A stretch of 64,000 nucleotides of DNA from Polynucleobacter sp. MWH-UH25E (lineage in GTDB: Bacteria > Pseudomonadota > Gammaproteobacteria > Burkholderiales > Burkholderiaceae): positions 992,001 through 1,056,000 of the forward strand of contig NZ_CP061286.1 in NCBI RefSeq assembly GCF_018687095.1, written 5' to 3'. A program made the translations under genes and the position numbers. Numbering within the stretch: the stretch's first letter is position 1; every line of letters starts with the position of its first letter. Positions 41,130 to 49,262 of this stretch are shown in pieces. Below the pieces are notes generated by a model that worked only from the letters and a program-made list of their open reading frames with translations, did no database searches and was not told the DNA's origin.

Positions 41130-42398
41130 TTAATTAGCGCCTGATTTGCGTTTTCCCGGCTGATGCTCTCGAATAAAAGATTTAATTTTTGGATAAACCT
41201 TTTCACGCCAGCGACGACCTGCAAAGATGCCGTAGTGACCAGCGCCTGCGACTTCATAATGCGCTTTCGCTTCTTTAGGAATACCAGCGCATAAACCATG
41301 GGCTGATCGTGTTTGACCGCTTCCAGAAATATCGTCAAGCTCACCCTCTACTGTGAGTAAGGCAGTCTTTTTAATGTCTTCTGGTTTTACAAGCTTACCT
41401 GCAACTTCCCAAGTGCCGTTTGGCAATGCGTAGTCCTGGAATACGGTTTTAATCGTATCGAGGTAGAACTTCGCATCTAAATCCAGAACAGCGTTGTATT
41501 CATCATAGAAACGAATGTGCGCTTCAGCATCCTCTTCATCACCACGCACGAGATTAGTGAAGTAATCCCAATGTGATTGCAAATGGTTTTGAGGATTCAT
41601 GGCGATAAAGCCGGTGTGTTGCAAGAAGCCTGGGTATACGCGACGACCAGCGCCTGGGTAGGTTGGTGGAACCTTATAGATCACGTGACTTTCAAACCAG
41701 TCGTGTGATTTTTGCTCTGCCAAGTTGTTTACAGCAGTTGGTGACTTACGAGCATCAATAGGACCGCCCATCATGATCATTGAGGCAGGAGTTTTTTCAC
41801 CAGCAGAAGCCATTAATGAAATGGCGCCTAATGTAGGTACGGTAGGTTGGCAAACAGAAATGACATGCAAATCTTCTGCGCCGATGTAGCGAATAAATTC
41901 TTGAACATAGTGAACGTAGTCATCTAAGCCAAATTCACCTTCGCTTACGGGAACATTGCGAGCATCAACCCAGTCAGTAATGTAAACCTTGTGATCTTGT
42001 AACAAGGTACGCACGGTATCGCGTAGCAAAGTGGCATGATGACCAGAGAGTGGTGCTACGATCAAAACAGATGGGTCGTCCTTTAACTTCTTGATCGTTT
42101 CTACATCATCGGAGAAGCGCTTGAAACGGATCAAGTTACAGAATGGTTTTGCAACCTTGACCATTTCATGGATGGCAACTTCATGACCATGTGCAATAAC
42201 AGAGCGAATGCCGAATTCTGGCTTTTTGTAGTTCTTGCCTAAACGATAGAGTAGTTCATAGCTAGCAGCTAGACGCTCAGAGCCTGGAACTTTTGATGCA
42301 GGATTGGCTGCATTAATCAATGCCTCAGAAGCAGCGCGTGCCCATGAACTCATTGGTTGAAGTAAGGCTTTTTGGAACTCGTGTAACTGATAAAGCAT
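41130..42398 (-). CDS. phaZ: Intracellular polyhydroxyalkanoate depolymerase
   Basis: A 422-residue alpha/beta hydrolase of the intracellular PhaZ family. The nucleophile is a cysteine in ISVCQPTVPT at residue 183, the same position as in Cupriavidus PhaZ1; a catalytic histidine is expected in GAGHYGIFAGRRW. The enzyme breaks down stored PHB granules. Its presence implies PHA storage, although no synthase gene lies in the window. A GGAGGTAGC site precedes the ATG. Confidence 0.93.
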   Translation of the reverse strand: MLYQLHEFQKALLQPMSSWARAASEALINAANPASKVPGSERLAASYELLYRLGKNYKKPEFGIRSVIAHGHEVAIHEMVKVAKPFCNLIRFKRFSDDVETIKKLKDDPSVLIVAPLSGHHATLLRDTVRTLLQDHKVYITDWVDARNVPVSEGEFGLDDYVHYVQEFIRYIGAEDLHVISVCQPTVPTLGAISLMASAGEKTPASMIMMGGPIDARKSPTAVNNLAEQKSHDWFESHVIYKVPPTYPGAGRRVYPGFLQHTGFIAMNPQNHLQSHWDYFTNLVRGDEEDAEAHIRFYDEYNAVLDLDAKFYLDTIKTVFQDYALPNGTWEVAGKLVKPEDIKKTALLTVEGELDDISGSGQTRSAHGLCAGIPKEAKAHYEVAGAGHYGIFAGRRWREKVYPKIKSFIREHQPGKRKSGAN

Positions 42399-42436
42399 GC
42401 TACCTCCTCTAAATCTCGATTACCGCTTTAGGCTTA

Positions 42437-43636
42437 TTAGGCCAGCACGCGGGCAATTGCTTTGGCTACCTTATCAATATTTTTGGTATTGAGAGCAGCA
42501 ACACAAATACGTCCAGTTGAAAGGGCATAAATGCCATCTTCTTTTTGCAAACGTTCTACTTGTTCAGCGGTTAAGCCAGAATAAGAGAACATGCCGCGCT
42601 GTTTTTCAATAAACGCGAAATCTTGTTTAACACCTGCAGCGGCTAATTTTTGAACCAAACCTTGTCGCATTGCTTTAATGCGATCACGCATCTCCGCTAA
42701 CTCATCTTCCCAAAGTTGACGAAGTTCAGGTGAATTCAAAACAGCCGCAGCAATCGCTGCACCATGGGTCGGTGGGTTCGAGTAGTTTGTACGAATGACG
42801 CGCTTCAATTGCGAGAGAACACGTGTGGACTCGTCTTTGCTTTGCGTAACAATGGATAAAGCTCCAACGCGCTCACCATACAGTGAGAAGGATTTGGAGA
42901 AGGAGCTAGATACAAAGAAGGACATGCCAGATTCAGCAAAGAGGCGTACGGCGATACCGTCCTTATCAATACCATCGGCAAAGCCTTGATAAGCCATATC
43001 TAAGAAAGGAATCAAGCCTTTGTTTTTGCAGATGTCGATGACTTGACGCCATTGCGCTTCGGTAATGTCTGCACCTGTTGGATTGTGGCAGCAAGCGTGC
43101 AACAGCACAGTAGTATTTTTTGGGAAAGACTCAAGAGACTTCACCATGCCGTCAAAATCAACACCACGCGTTTTGCCGTCAAAATAGGTGTACTCAAGTA
43201 CTTCAAAACCAGCGGATTCAAAAATGCCGCGATGGTTTTCCCAGGTAGGATTGCTGATTGCGCAAGGTGCGTTCAAGTTCAGTCGTTTAATAAAGTCGGC
43301 GCCAACACGTAATGCGCCAGTTCCGCCTAAACATTCCGCGGTAACTACTCGGCCATCTTTAATTAATGCTGAATCAGCGCCAAACAATAGGTTTTGCACC
43401 GCAGTGTTGTATGGGTTTGGACCTTCGATCGGGATATAGCTACGTGGAGAATGCTTTGCCACAATTGCCTCTTCAGCCTTAATAACTGCCTTCAAAAGAG
43501 GTACTTTGCCTTCGTCGGTGTAATACACACCAACACCAAGGTTTACTTTGTCAGCCCGTTGATCGGCAACATAAGCTTCTGTGAGGCCAAAAATAGGGTC
43601 TTTTGGGGCTAATTGAACTGAGGCAAACAGGGTCAT
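42437..43636 (-). CDS. Aspartate/aromatic amino acid aminotransferase (class I)
   Basis: A 399-residue PLP enzyme of the AspC/TyrB type. Recognisable are VNLGVGVYYTDEGKVPLL near the N-terminus, HACCHNPTGADI, and SSSFSKSFSLYGERVGAL with the PLP lysine, then the substrate-binding arginine in MFSYSGLT and GRICVA near the end. It interconverts amino acids and 2-oxoacids. AspC and TyrB specificity cannot be separated by eye. It is divergent from uvrB. Confidence 0.93.
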   Translation of the reverse strand: MTLFASVQLAPKDPIFGLTEAYVADQRADKVNLGVGVYYTDEGKVPLLKAVIKAEEAIVAKHSPRSYIPIEGPNPYNTAVQNLLFGADSALIKDGRVVTAECLGGTGALRVGADFIKRLNLNAPCAISNPTWENHRGIFESAGFEVLEYTYFDGKTRGVDFDGMVKSLESFPKNTTVLLHACCHNPTGADITEAQWRQVIDICKNKGLIPFLDMAYQGFADGIDKDGIAVRLFAESGMSFFVSSSFSKSFSLYGERVGALSIVTQSKDESTRVLSQLKRVIRTNYSNPPTHGAAIAAAVLNSPELRQLWEDELAEMRDRIKAMRQGLVQKLAAAGVKQDFAFIEKQRGMFSYSGLTAEQVERLQKEDGIYALSTGRICVAALNTKNIDKVAKAIARVLA

Positions 43637-43703
43637 TTGGTATCGAAAATGGTGGTTTAAGGGTAGTTTTGTTATTAATTGACGTTAAATTAGGCTAAAT
43701 TGG

Positions 43704-43719
43704 CTGTTTTTGTGATCAG
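43704..43719. promoter_or_regulatory. Possible LexA (SOS) box upstream of uvrB
   Basis: CTG-N10-CAG, starting CTGT as in the LexA consensus CTGT-N8-ACAG; the right half reads TCAG, one mismatch. It lies about 77 bases before the uvrB promoter-proximal TTTGTACAAA and 92 before the ATG. Confidence 0.35.
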
Positions 43720-43795
43720 AGCTAACTATTTCTTAATAAAAACGGCAAAATCATTGTTTGTACAAAATTCGCTGTGAAGAAAACTCACAGGTGAA

Positions 43796-45952
43796 ATGAT
43801 AGCCGAGATGCCCTCAAAGTTAAGTAAAACTGAAGCAAAAAACGAGCCAAAAGTGGCTCAGAAAAAAGCTGGCTCGGATTCCCTTGAAAATCCCGGGCAT
43901 GAGCTCGATCCGGCCAAATTTGTCAGCTTTCCTGACTCTCCTTATCAGCTATACCAGCCCTTCCCGCCAGCCGGTGATCAACCAGCGGCTATTGATGCCC
44001 TAGTTGAAGGGGTTCAGGACGGTTTGACCTATCAGACCTTATTGGGGGTCACTGGGTCTGGAAAGACCTTCACAATGGCAAATGTGATCGCCAGAACAGG
44101 GCGCCCAGCCATTGTTTTTGCTCCTAATAAGACCCTTGCGGCCCAGCTTTATAGTGAATTTAGGGAGTTTTTTCCTAAAAACGCCGTTGAGTACTTTGTA
44201 AGCTACTACGACTATTACCAGCCAGAAGCCTACGTTCCTCAGCGTGACCTCTTTATTGAGAAAGACTCTTCCATCAATGAACACATTGAGCAGATGCGCT
44301 TATCGGCGACTAAAAGTTTGTTGGAGCGTCGCGATGTAGTGATTGTGGCGACAGTTTCCGCGATCTACGGTATTGGTAACCCTGGCGACTATCACAGTAT
44401 GGTGATGACTTTGCGACCTGGTGACAAAATGAGTCAGCGCGATATTTTGACCAGACTGATTGCTATGCAGTATGAGCGCAACGAAATGGATTTCAAGCGC
44501 GGTGTATTTCGAGTGCGTGGCGACACCATTGATATCTTCCCGGCTGAACATAACGAGCTAGCATTGCGAGTTGAATTATTTGATGCTGAAGTGGAAAGCT
44601 TGCAGTTTTTTGATCCATTGACTGGAAAGATTCGCCAAAAAATTCCGCGCTTTACGGTTTACCCAAGTTCGCATTATGTGACTCCTCGAGAAACGGTATT
44701 GAAGGCCATTGAAACGATCAAAGAGGAATTACGAATTCGCTTGGATGAGTTTGTTAAGGATGGGAAATTAGTTGAGGCGCAGCGTCTAGAGCAGCGCACG
44801 CGTTTTGATTTAGAAATGTTGAATGAGCTTGGGTTTTGTAAGGGGATTGAGAACTACTCTCGCCACCTTTCGGGAGCGGCGCCAGGCGAGGCCCCACCTA
44901 CCTTGGTGGACTACTTGCCGAATGACGCTTTGATGTTTTTAGATGAGAGTCACGTGCTTATTGGGCAGCTGAATGCCATGTATAACGGCGATAAGTCACG
45001 CAAACATACTTTGGTTGAGTTTGGTTTTCGCTTGCCATCTGCAATGGATAATCGCCCACTCAAATTTACTGAATTTGAAACCAAGATGCGTCAAACAATT
45101 TTCGTATCAGCAACTCCTGCAGAGTACGAAAGTCAACATCAAGGCCAAGTCGTTGAGCAAGTTGCTAGACCCACTGGTCTGGTTGACCCAGAAATTGAAG
45201 TATTGCCAGCAAGTACTCAGGTTGATGATTTGCTCAGTCAAATTCATGAACGCGTCAAAGTTGGTGAGCGGGTTTTAGTAACGGTACTCACAAAACGTAT
45301 GGCAGAGCAATTGACTGACTTTCTCTCTGACAATGGTGTGAAAGTGCGTTATGTGCATTCTGATATTGATACCGTTGAGCGCGTTGAAATTTTGCGCGAC
45401 CTGCGTTTGGGTGTGTTTGATGTCTTGGTCGGCATTAACTTGCTAAGAGAGGGCTTGGATATTCCCGAGGTATCTTTGGTGGCCATCTTGGACGCAGATA
45501 AAGAAGGATTCTTACGATCCGAGCGCTCCCTTATTCAAACGATTGGTCGTGCTGCACGAAATGTTCGTGGCAAAGCAATCTTGTATGCCGATAAGGTGAC
45601 TGATTCCATGCGTAGGGCGATGGGCGAGACAGAGCGTCGTCGCAGCAAACAAATTGCCTTCAATAAGACTCATGGCATCGAGCCTAAAGGGGTCCAAAAG
45701 CGCATTAAGGACATTATTGATGGCGTTTATGACGTCAAAGAGAAACGTCAAGAAATGGCTGTTGAGCAAGAGCGGGCTCACTATGAAGATATGAGTGAGA
45801 AAGAATTGTCCAATGAAATCAAGCGCTTAGAAAAGCAGATGATTGCTGAAGCCAAAAATCTCGAGTTTGAGAAGGCAGCCAGCACGCGGGATAGGCTCTC
45901 CAAGATCAAGGAGATGGCGTTTGGCGCGCGCTCTAGGGACCTTCCGAACTAA
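43796..45952 (+). CDS. uvrB: Excinuclease ABC subunit B
   Basis: A 718-residue DNA repair helicase-like protein, longer than E. coli UvrB (673) because of a charged N-terminal extension of about 40 residues. Walker A is GVTGSGKT, the beta-hairpin is YYDYYQPEAYVPQRD, motif II is DESHVLIGQ, and the C-terminal UVR domain (LEKQMIAEAKNLEFEKAA) binds UvrC. It verifies lesions handed over by UvrA. The first ATG (43796) has AGGTG very close; ATG 43808 is an alternative start. Confidence 0.96.
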   Translation: MIAEMPSKLSKTEAKNEPKVAQKKAGSDSLENPGHELDPAKFVSFPDSPYQLYQPFPPAGDQPAAIDALVEGVQDGLTYQTLLGVTGSGKTFTMANVIARTGRPAIVFAPNKTLAAQLYSEFREFFPKNAVEYFVSYYDYYQPEAYVPQRDLFIEKDSSINEHIEQMRLSATKSLLERRDVVIVATVSAIYGIGNPGDYHSMVMTLRPGDKMSQRDILTRLIAMQYERNEMDFKRGVFRVRGDTIDIFPAEHNELALRVELFDAEVESLQFFDPLTGKIRQKIPRFTVYPSSHYVTPRETVLKAIETIKEELRIRLDEFVKDGKLVEAQRLEQRTRFDLEMLNELGFCKGIENYSRHLSGAAPGEAPPTLVDYLPNDALMFLDESHVLIGQLNAMYNGDKSRKHTLVEFGFRLPSAMDNRPLKFTEFETKMRQTIFVSATPAEYESQHQGQVVEQVARPTGLVDPEIEVLPASTQVDDLLSQIHERVKVGERVLVTVLTKRMAEQLTDFLSDNGVKVRYVHSDIDTVERVEILRDLRLGVFDVLVGINLLREGLDIPEVSLVAILDADKEGFLRSERSLIQTIGRAARNVRGKAILYADKVTDSMRRAMGETERRRSKQIAFNKTHGIEPKGVQKRIKDIIDGVYDVKEKRQEMAVEQERAHYEDMSEKELSNEIKRLEKQMIAEAKNLEFEKAASTRDRLSKIKEMAFGARSRDLPN

Positions 45953-45963
45953 TTTCCCTTTTG

Positions 45964-45986
45964 CCTCATGAGTAATGGGGTTTTTT
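45964..45986 (+). terminator. Rho-independent terminator of uvrB
   Basis: A 6-bp stem CCTCAT / ATGGGG (one G-U pair) with a 5-base loop and six T residues, just after the uvrB stop. Confidence 0.75.
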
Positions 45987-46022
45987 GAGATAATTCCCGA
46001 GCAGTTTGCTAGGGATTATGGT

Positions 46023-46047
46023 AAAGTTGAGCGGAATAGTCAGGTAT
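46023..46047 (+). promoter_or_regulatory. IscR type 1 binding site upstream of iscR
   Basis: The 25-base stretch agrees with the IscR type 1 consensus (ATASYYGACTR...YAGTCRRSTAT) at 21 of 25 positions by my count, with a perfect AGTCAGGTAT right half. It indicates autorepression by cluster-loaded IscR. Confidence 0.7.
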
Positions 46048-46097
46048 TACCCACCAGTCTATTAGCTGTCCATAACAATCCATTACCAAGGTGACAT

Positions 46098-46667
46098 ATG
46101 AGACTTACAACTAAAGGTCGTTTTGCAGTAACCGCAATGATTGATTTAGCCCTGCGTGAGACGCATGGTCCTGTGACGTTAGCAGGAATTAGTCAGAGAC
46201 AAAAAATTTCGCTTTCTTACCTCGAGCAGCTATTTGGCAAGCTACGCCGCTTCAATATTGTTGAAAGTACGCGTGGTCCCGGAGGTGGATACACATTGGC
46301 TCGTCCTTCGAATGAAATTAGTGTTGCCGACATTATTGTCGCGGTTGATGAACCTTTGGATGCTACCCAGTGTGGCGGTAAAGGCAATTGCCATACCGAT
46401 GAAGAAAATCATGGCCGTTGCATGACGCATGACCTCTGGAGCAATCTCAATTTAAAGATGGTTGAGTACCTTAGCTCTGTGACCTTGCGTGATTTAGTAC
46501 AGCAGCAAGAAGGACGCGGTATTGTGATTCAAGACATGCGTCCTAAGAAAGTCAAAATTGAAGGCGCAAAGGCTGAAAAACCAGCTCCAGTGCTAGCGGT
46601 AAAAAAAGAAGTTGCCCCAAAGGCGCCACTCGTGAATTCAGTATTTAATTTGGCGCGGCAAAGTTAA
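46098..46667 (+). CDS. iscR: Iron-sulfur cluster regulator IscR
   Basis: A 189-residue Rrf2-family winged-helix protein beginning MRLTTKGRFAVTAMIDLAL. The cluster ligands Cys92, Cys98 and Cys108 lie in QCGGKGNC and HGRCMTHDLW, with nearby histidines. With a 2Fe-2S cluster IscR represses the isc operon. The C-terminal 35 residues are a lysine/alanine-rich tail. An AAGGTGA site precedes the ATG and an IscR box lies upstream. Confidence 0.96.
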   Translation: MRLTTKGRFAVTAMIDLALRETHGPVTLAGISQRQKISLSYLEQLFGKLRRFNIVESTRGPGGGYTLARPSNEISVADIIVAVDEPLDATQCGGKGNCHTDEENHGRCMTHDLWSNLNLKMVEYLSSVTLRDLVQQQEGRGIVIQDMRPKKVKIEGAKAEKPAPVLAVKKEVAPKAPLVNSVFNLARQS

Positions 46668-46695
46668 TTAGTAATACCTTATTTAGAAATACAAC

Positions 46696-47955
46696 ATGAA
46701 CGCACCACAAGACCTTCCACAACAACCGGTTCCGATGTTTAGTCCTAAACACTTTCCGGTGTACATGGATTACTCGGCTACAACACCAATAGATCCACGC
46801 GTTGTTGACAAGATGTTGCCTTACTTGCGCGAGCAATTTGGTAATGCTGCCTCTCGAAGCCATGCATACGGATGGGCTGCGGAGGAAGCGGTTGAGTGGG
46901 CGCGTTCTGAGATTGCGCAATTGGTTCATGCAGACCCAAGAGAGATCGTCTTTACCAGTGGTGCTACTGAAAGTATTAACTTGGCCTTGAAAGGCGCTGC
47001 TCACTTTTACAAGGATCGCGGTAATCACATCATTACCGTTAAGACGGAACACAAAGCAACTTTAGATACCTGTCGCGAATTAGAGCGCGAAGGTTTTGAA
47101 GTAACTTATTTAGACGTATTGCCAAATGGCTTGATTGACTTTGCGCAACTAGAGGCTGCAATGAAGCCGGGAACCATTTTGACTTCTGTGATGTACGTCA
47201 ACAATGAAATTGGCGTAGTGCAAGATATTCCTCGCATTGGCGACTTATGCCGTTCTCGTGGTGTGATCTTCCACGTAGACGCAGCCCAAGCGACTGGCAA
47301 AGTTGAGATTGATCTTGAGAAGATCAAAGTAGATTTGATGAGTTTTTCTGCGCATAAGACTTACGGTCCAAAAGGCATTGGCGCTCTGTTTGTGCGTCGT
47401 AAGCCACGAATCCGTATTGAGGCGCAAATCCACGGTGGTGGACATGAGCGCGGTATGCGTTCTGGCACTTTGGCGGTTCATCAAATTGTGGGTATGGGTG
47501 AGGCATTCCGTATTGCACGTATCGAAATGGCTGAAGAGAACAAGCGTATTCGTGCCTTGCGCGATCGTTTATTGGCTGGTTTGAAAGATATCGAAGAGGT
47601 ATATGTCAACGGCGACATGGAAAGCCGTGTCCCGCACAACCTCAATATCAGCTTCAACTATGTTGAAGGCGAGTCCATGATGATGGCTCTCAAGGATTTG
47701 GCAATCTCATCAGGTTCTGCTTGTACTTCAGCATCATTAGAGCCTTCTTATGTATTGCGCGCTTTGGGTCGCAATGATGAGTTGGCTCATAGCTCAATTC
47801 GTTTTACCTTGGGTCGCTTTACTACTCAAGAAGAAGTGGACTTCACAATTAAGTTGGTTAAGGAAAAGATTGCGAAGTTACGCGAGTTATCCCCATTATG
47901 GGAAATGTATAAAGATGGAATTGATCTCAGCACTATTCAATGGGCTGCGCATTAA
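46696..47955 (+). CDS. iscS: Cysteine desulfurase IscS
   Basis: A 419-residue PLP enzyme that takes sulfur from cysteine for Fe-S cluster and thiolation pathways. The PLP lysine is in SFSAHKTYGPKG and the persulfide cysteine in SGSACTSASLEPSYVL (Cys343). An N-terminal extension of about 15 residues precedes the usual YMDYSATTPIDPRV start. It is the second gene of the isc operon, 28 bases after iscR. Confidence 0.97.
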   Translation: MNAPQDLPQQPVPMFSPKHFPVYMDYSATTPIDPRVVDKMLPYLREQFGNAASRSHAYGWAAEEAVEWARSEIAQLVHADPREIVFTSGATESINLALKGAAHFYKDRGNHIITVKTEHKATLDTCRELEREGFEVTYLDVLPNGLIDFAQLEAAMKPGTILTSVMYVNNEIGVVQDIPRIGDLCRSRGVIFHVDAAQATGKVEIDLEKIKVDLMSFSAHKTYGPKGIGALFVRRKPRIRIEAQIHGGGHERGMRSGTLAVHQIVGMGEAFRIARIEMAEENKRIRALRDRLLAGLKDIEEVYVNGDMESRVPHNLNISFNYVEGESMMMALKDLAISSGSACTSASLEPSYVLRALGRNDELAHSSIRFTLGRFTTQEEVDFTIKLVKEKIAKLRELSPLWEMYKDGIDLSTIQWAAH

Positions 47956-47989
47956 AGAAACAAATTAGAGAAATTAAAGAGGAAATACC

Positions 47990-48376
47990 ATGGCATATAG
48001 CGATAAAGTCATTGACCACTATGAAAATCCCCGCAATGTTGGCTCTTTTGAAAAGGGCGATAACAGCGTAGGAACCGGTATGGTTGGCGCCCCCGCTTGC
48101 GGCGATGTTATGAAATTGCAAATTCGTGTAAACGATCAAGGCGTTATTGAGGACGCCAAGTTCAAAACCTATGGTTGCGGTTCTGCGATTGCCTCTTCTT
48201 CTTTGGTTACGGAGTGGGTCAAGGGCAAGACTTTGGATCAAGCTCTTGAAATTAAAAATTCTTTAATTGCTGAAGAGTTGGCCTTGCCACCTGTGAAGAT
48301 TCACTGCTCTATCTTGGCGGAAGACGCGATTAAAGCAGCGGTTGCTGATTACAAAGAAAAGCACCCTGCAAAATAA
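47990..48376 (+). CDS. iscU: Fe-S cluster scaffold IscU
   Basis: A 128-residue scaffold protein with all three cluster cysteines in conserved settings (GAPACGDVMKLQI, KTYGCGSAIASSSL and VKIHCSILAEDAI) and the LPPVK motif recognised by HscA. It assembles 2Fe-2S clusters with IscS. Strong AGAGGAAATACC ribosome site. Confidence 0.98.
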   Translation: MAYSDKVIDHYENPRNVGSFEKGDNSVGTGMVGAPACGDVMKLQIRVNDQGVIEDAKFKTYGCGSAIASSSLVTEWVKGKTLDQALEIKNSLIAEELALPPVKIHCSILAEDAIKAAVADYKEKHPAK

Positions 48377-48416
48377 GTCGAGCAAGAAATACTAGAGATT
48401 TAATTCGAGATTCATT

Positions 48417-48740
48417 ATGGCAATTACCTTAACTGAAAAAGCTGCAAAGCACGTTAATCGCAACCTTGAGAAGCGCGGCAAAGGTTGTGGCTTACGTTTG
48501 GGCGTTCGCACTACTGGCTGCTCTGGTTTGGCTTATCAGTTGGAGTATGTCGATGAGCCTGCCGCTGAAGATCAAGTGTTTGAGTCCAACGGCGTGAAGG
48601 TATTTGTAGACCCAAAAAGTTTGGCTTACTTAGATGGAACTGAATTGGATTTTGTGCGTGAGGGTTTGAACGAGGGATTTAAGTTTCAGAATCCGAACGT
48701 TAAAGATGAGTGTGGTTGTGGCGAATCTTTCCGCGTCTGA
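48417..48740 (+). CDS. iscA: Fe-S cluster carrier IscA
   Basis: A 107-residue A-type carrier. The three cluster ligands are in TTGCSGLAYQLEYV and DECGCGESF. It moves clusters from the scaffold to target proteins. The gene is fourth in the isc operon, and its last 35 bases overlap the possible start of hscB. Confidence 0.97.
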   Translation: MAITLTEKAAKHVNRNLEKRGKGCGLRLGVRTTGCSGLAYQLEYVDEPAAEDQVFESNGVKVFVDPKSLAYLDGTELDFVREGLNEGFKFQNPNVKDECGCGESFRV

Positions 48741-49245
48741 CGATTACTTTCGATTCTTTGGTCTAAATCAGCAATTCAACATCGACTTGCCTGCACTCGA
48801 TCAGGCATATTTAGCGATTCAGAAAGAAGTCCACCCAGATCGCCACGCACGTGGCACTGAGGCAGAGCAACGAGTTGCTATGCAAATGGCAACACTAGCT
48901 AATACGGCATACCAAACTCTCAAGAACCCAATTCAGCGTGGACTTTATTTATGTCAGTTGCATGGTGTGGATGCCAAACTAGAAACAAATACTGCGATGC
49001 CAGCTGCTTTTTTGATGAAGCAAATGGAGTGGCGTGAGACTCTCGATGAGCAAGCAGAAGAGTTGCCGGAGCTTGAGGCCTTGATGACTGAGGTAGAGCA
49101 ATCCAAATCAGATACCTTGGTAGAAATTGCACAAGCGATTGATAGCGCCAAAAACTATCAGCGTGCCGCTGAGCTTCTTCGAGGTTTATTGTTTGTCGAC
49201 AAATTTGCTATTGAGTTAGATGATGCAATTGCTTCACTCATCTAG
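48706..49245 (+). CDS. hscB: Co-chaperone HscB
   Basis: A 179-residue J-domain protein. DYFRFFGLNQQFNID opens the domain and HPDRHA holds the HPD motif that stimulates HscA; the C-terminal three-helix domain (about 90-179) binds IscU. The ATG at 48706 overlaps iscA by 35 bases and lacks a strong ribosome site; a GTG at 48718 is another possible start, and homology should begin near SDDYFRFF in either case. The stop lies 17 bases before hscA. Confidence 0.93.
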   Translation: MSVVVANLSASDDYFRFFGLNQQFNIDLPALDQAYLAIQKEVHPDRHARGTEAEQRVAMQMATLANTAYQTLKNPIQRGLYLCQLHGVDAKLETNTAMPAAFLMKQMEWRETLDEQAEELPELEALMTEVEQSKSDTLVEIAQAIDSAKNYQRAAELLRGLLFVDKFAIELDDAIASLI

Positions 49246-49248
49246 CGA

Positions 49249-49254
49249 TACACT
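49249..49254 (+). promoter_or_regulatory. -10-like element directly before hscA
   Basis: TACACT begins 14 bases before the hscA ATG and overlaps the region after the hscB stop. No Shine-Dalgarno site is visible, so hscA may also be made from a leaderless message. Confidence 0.35.
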
Positions 49255-49262
49255 GAAACCTT

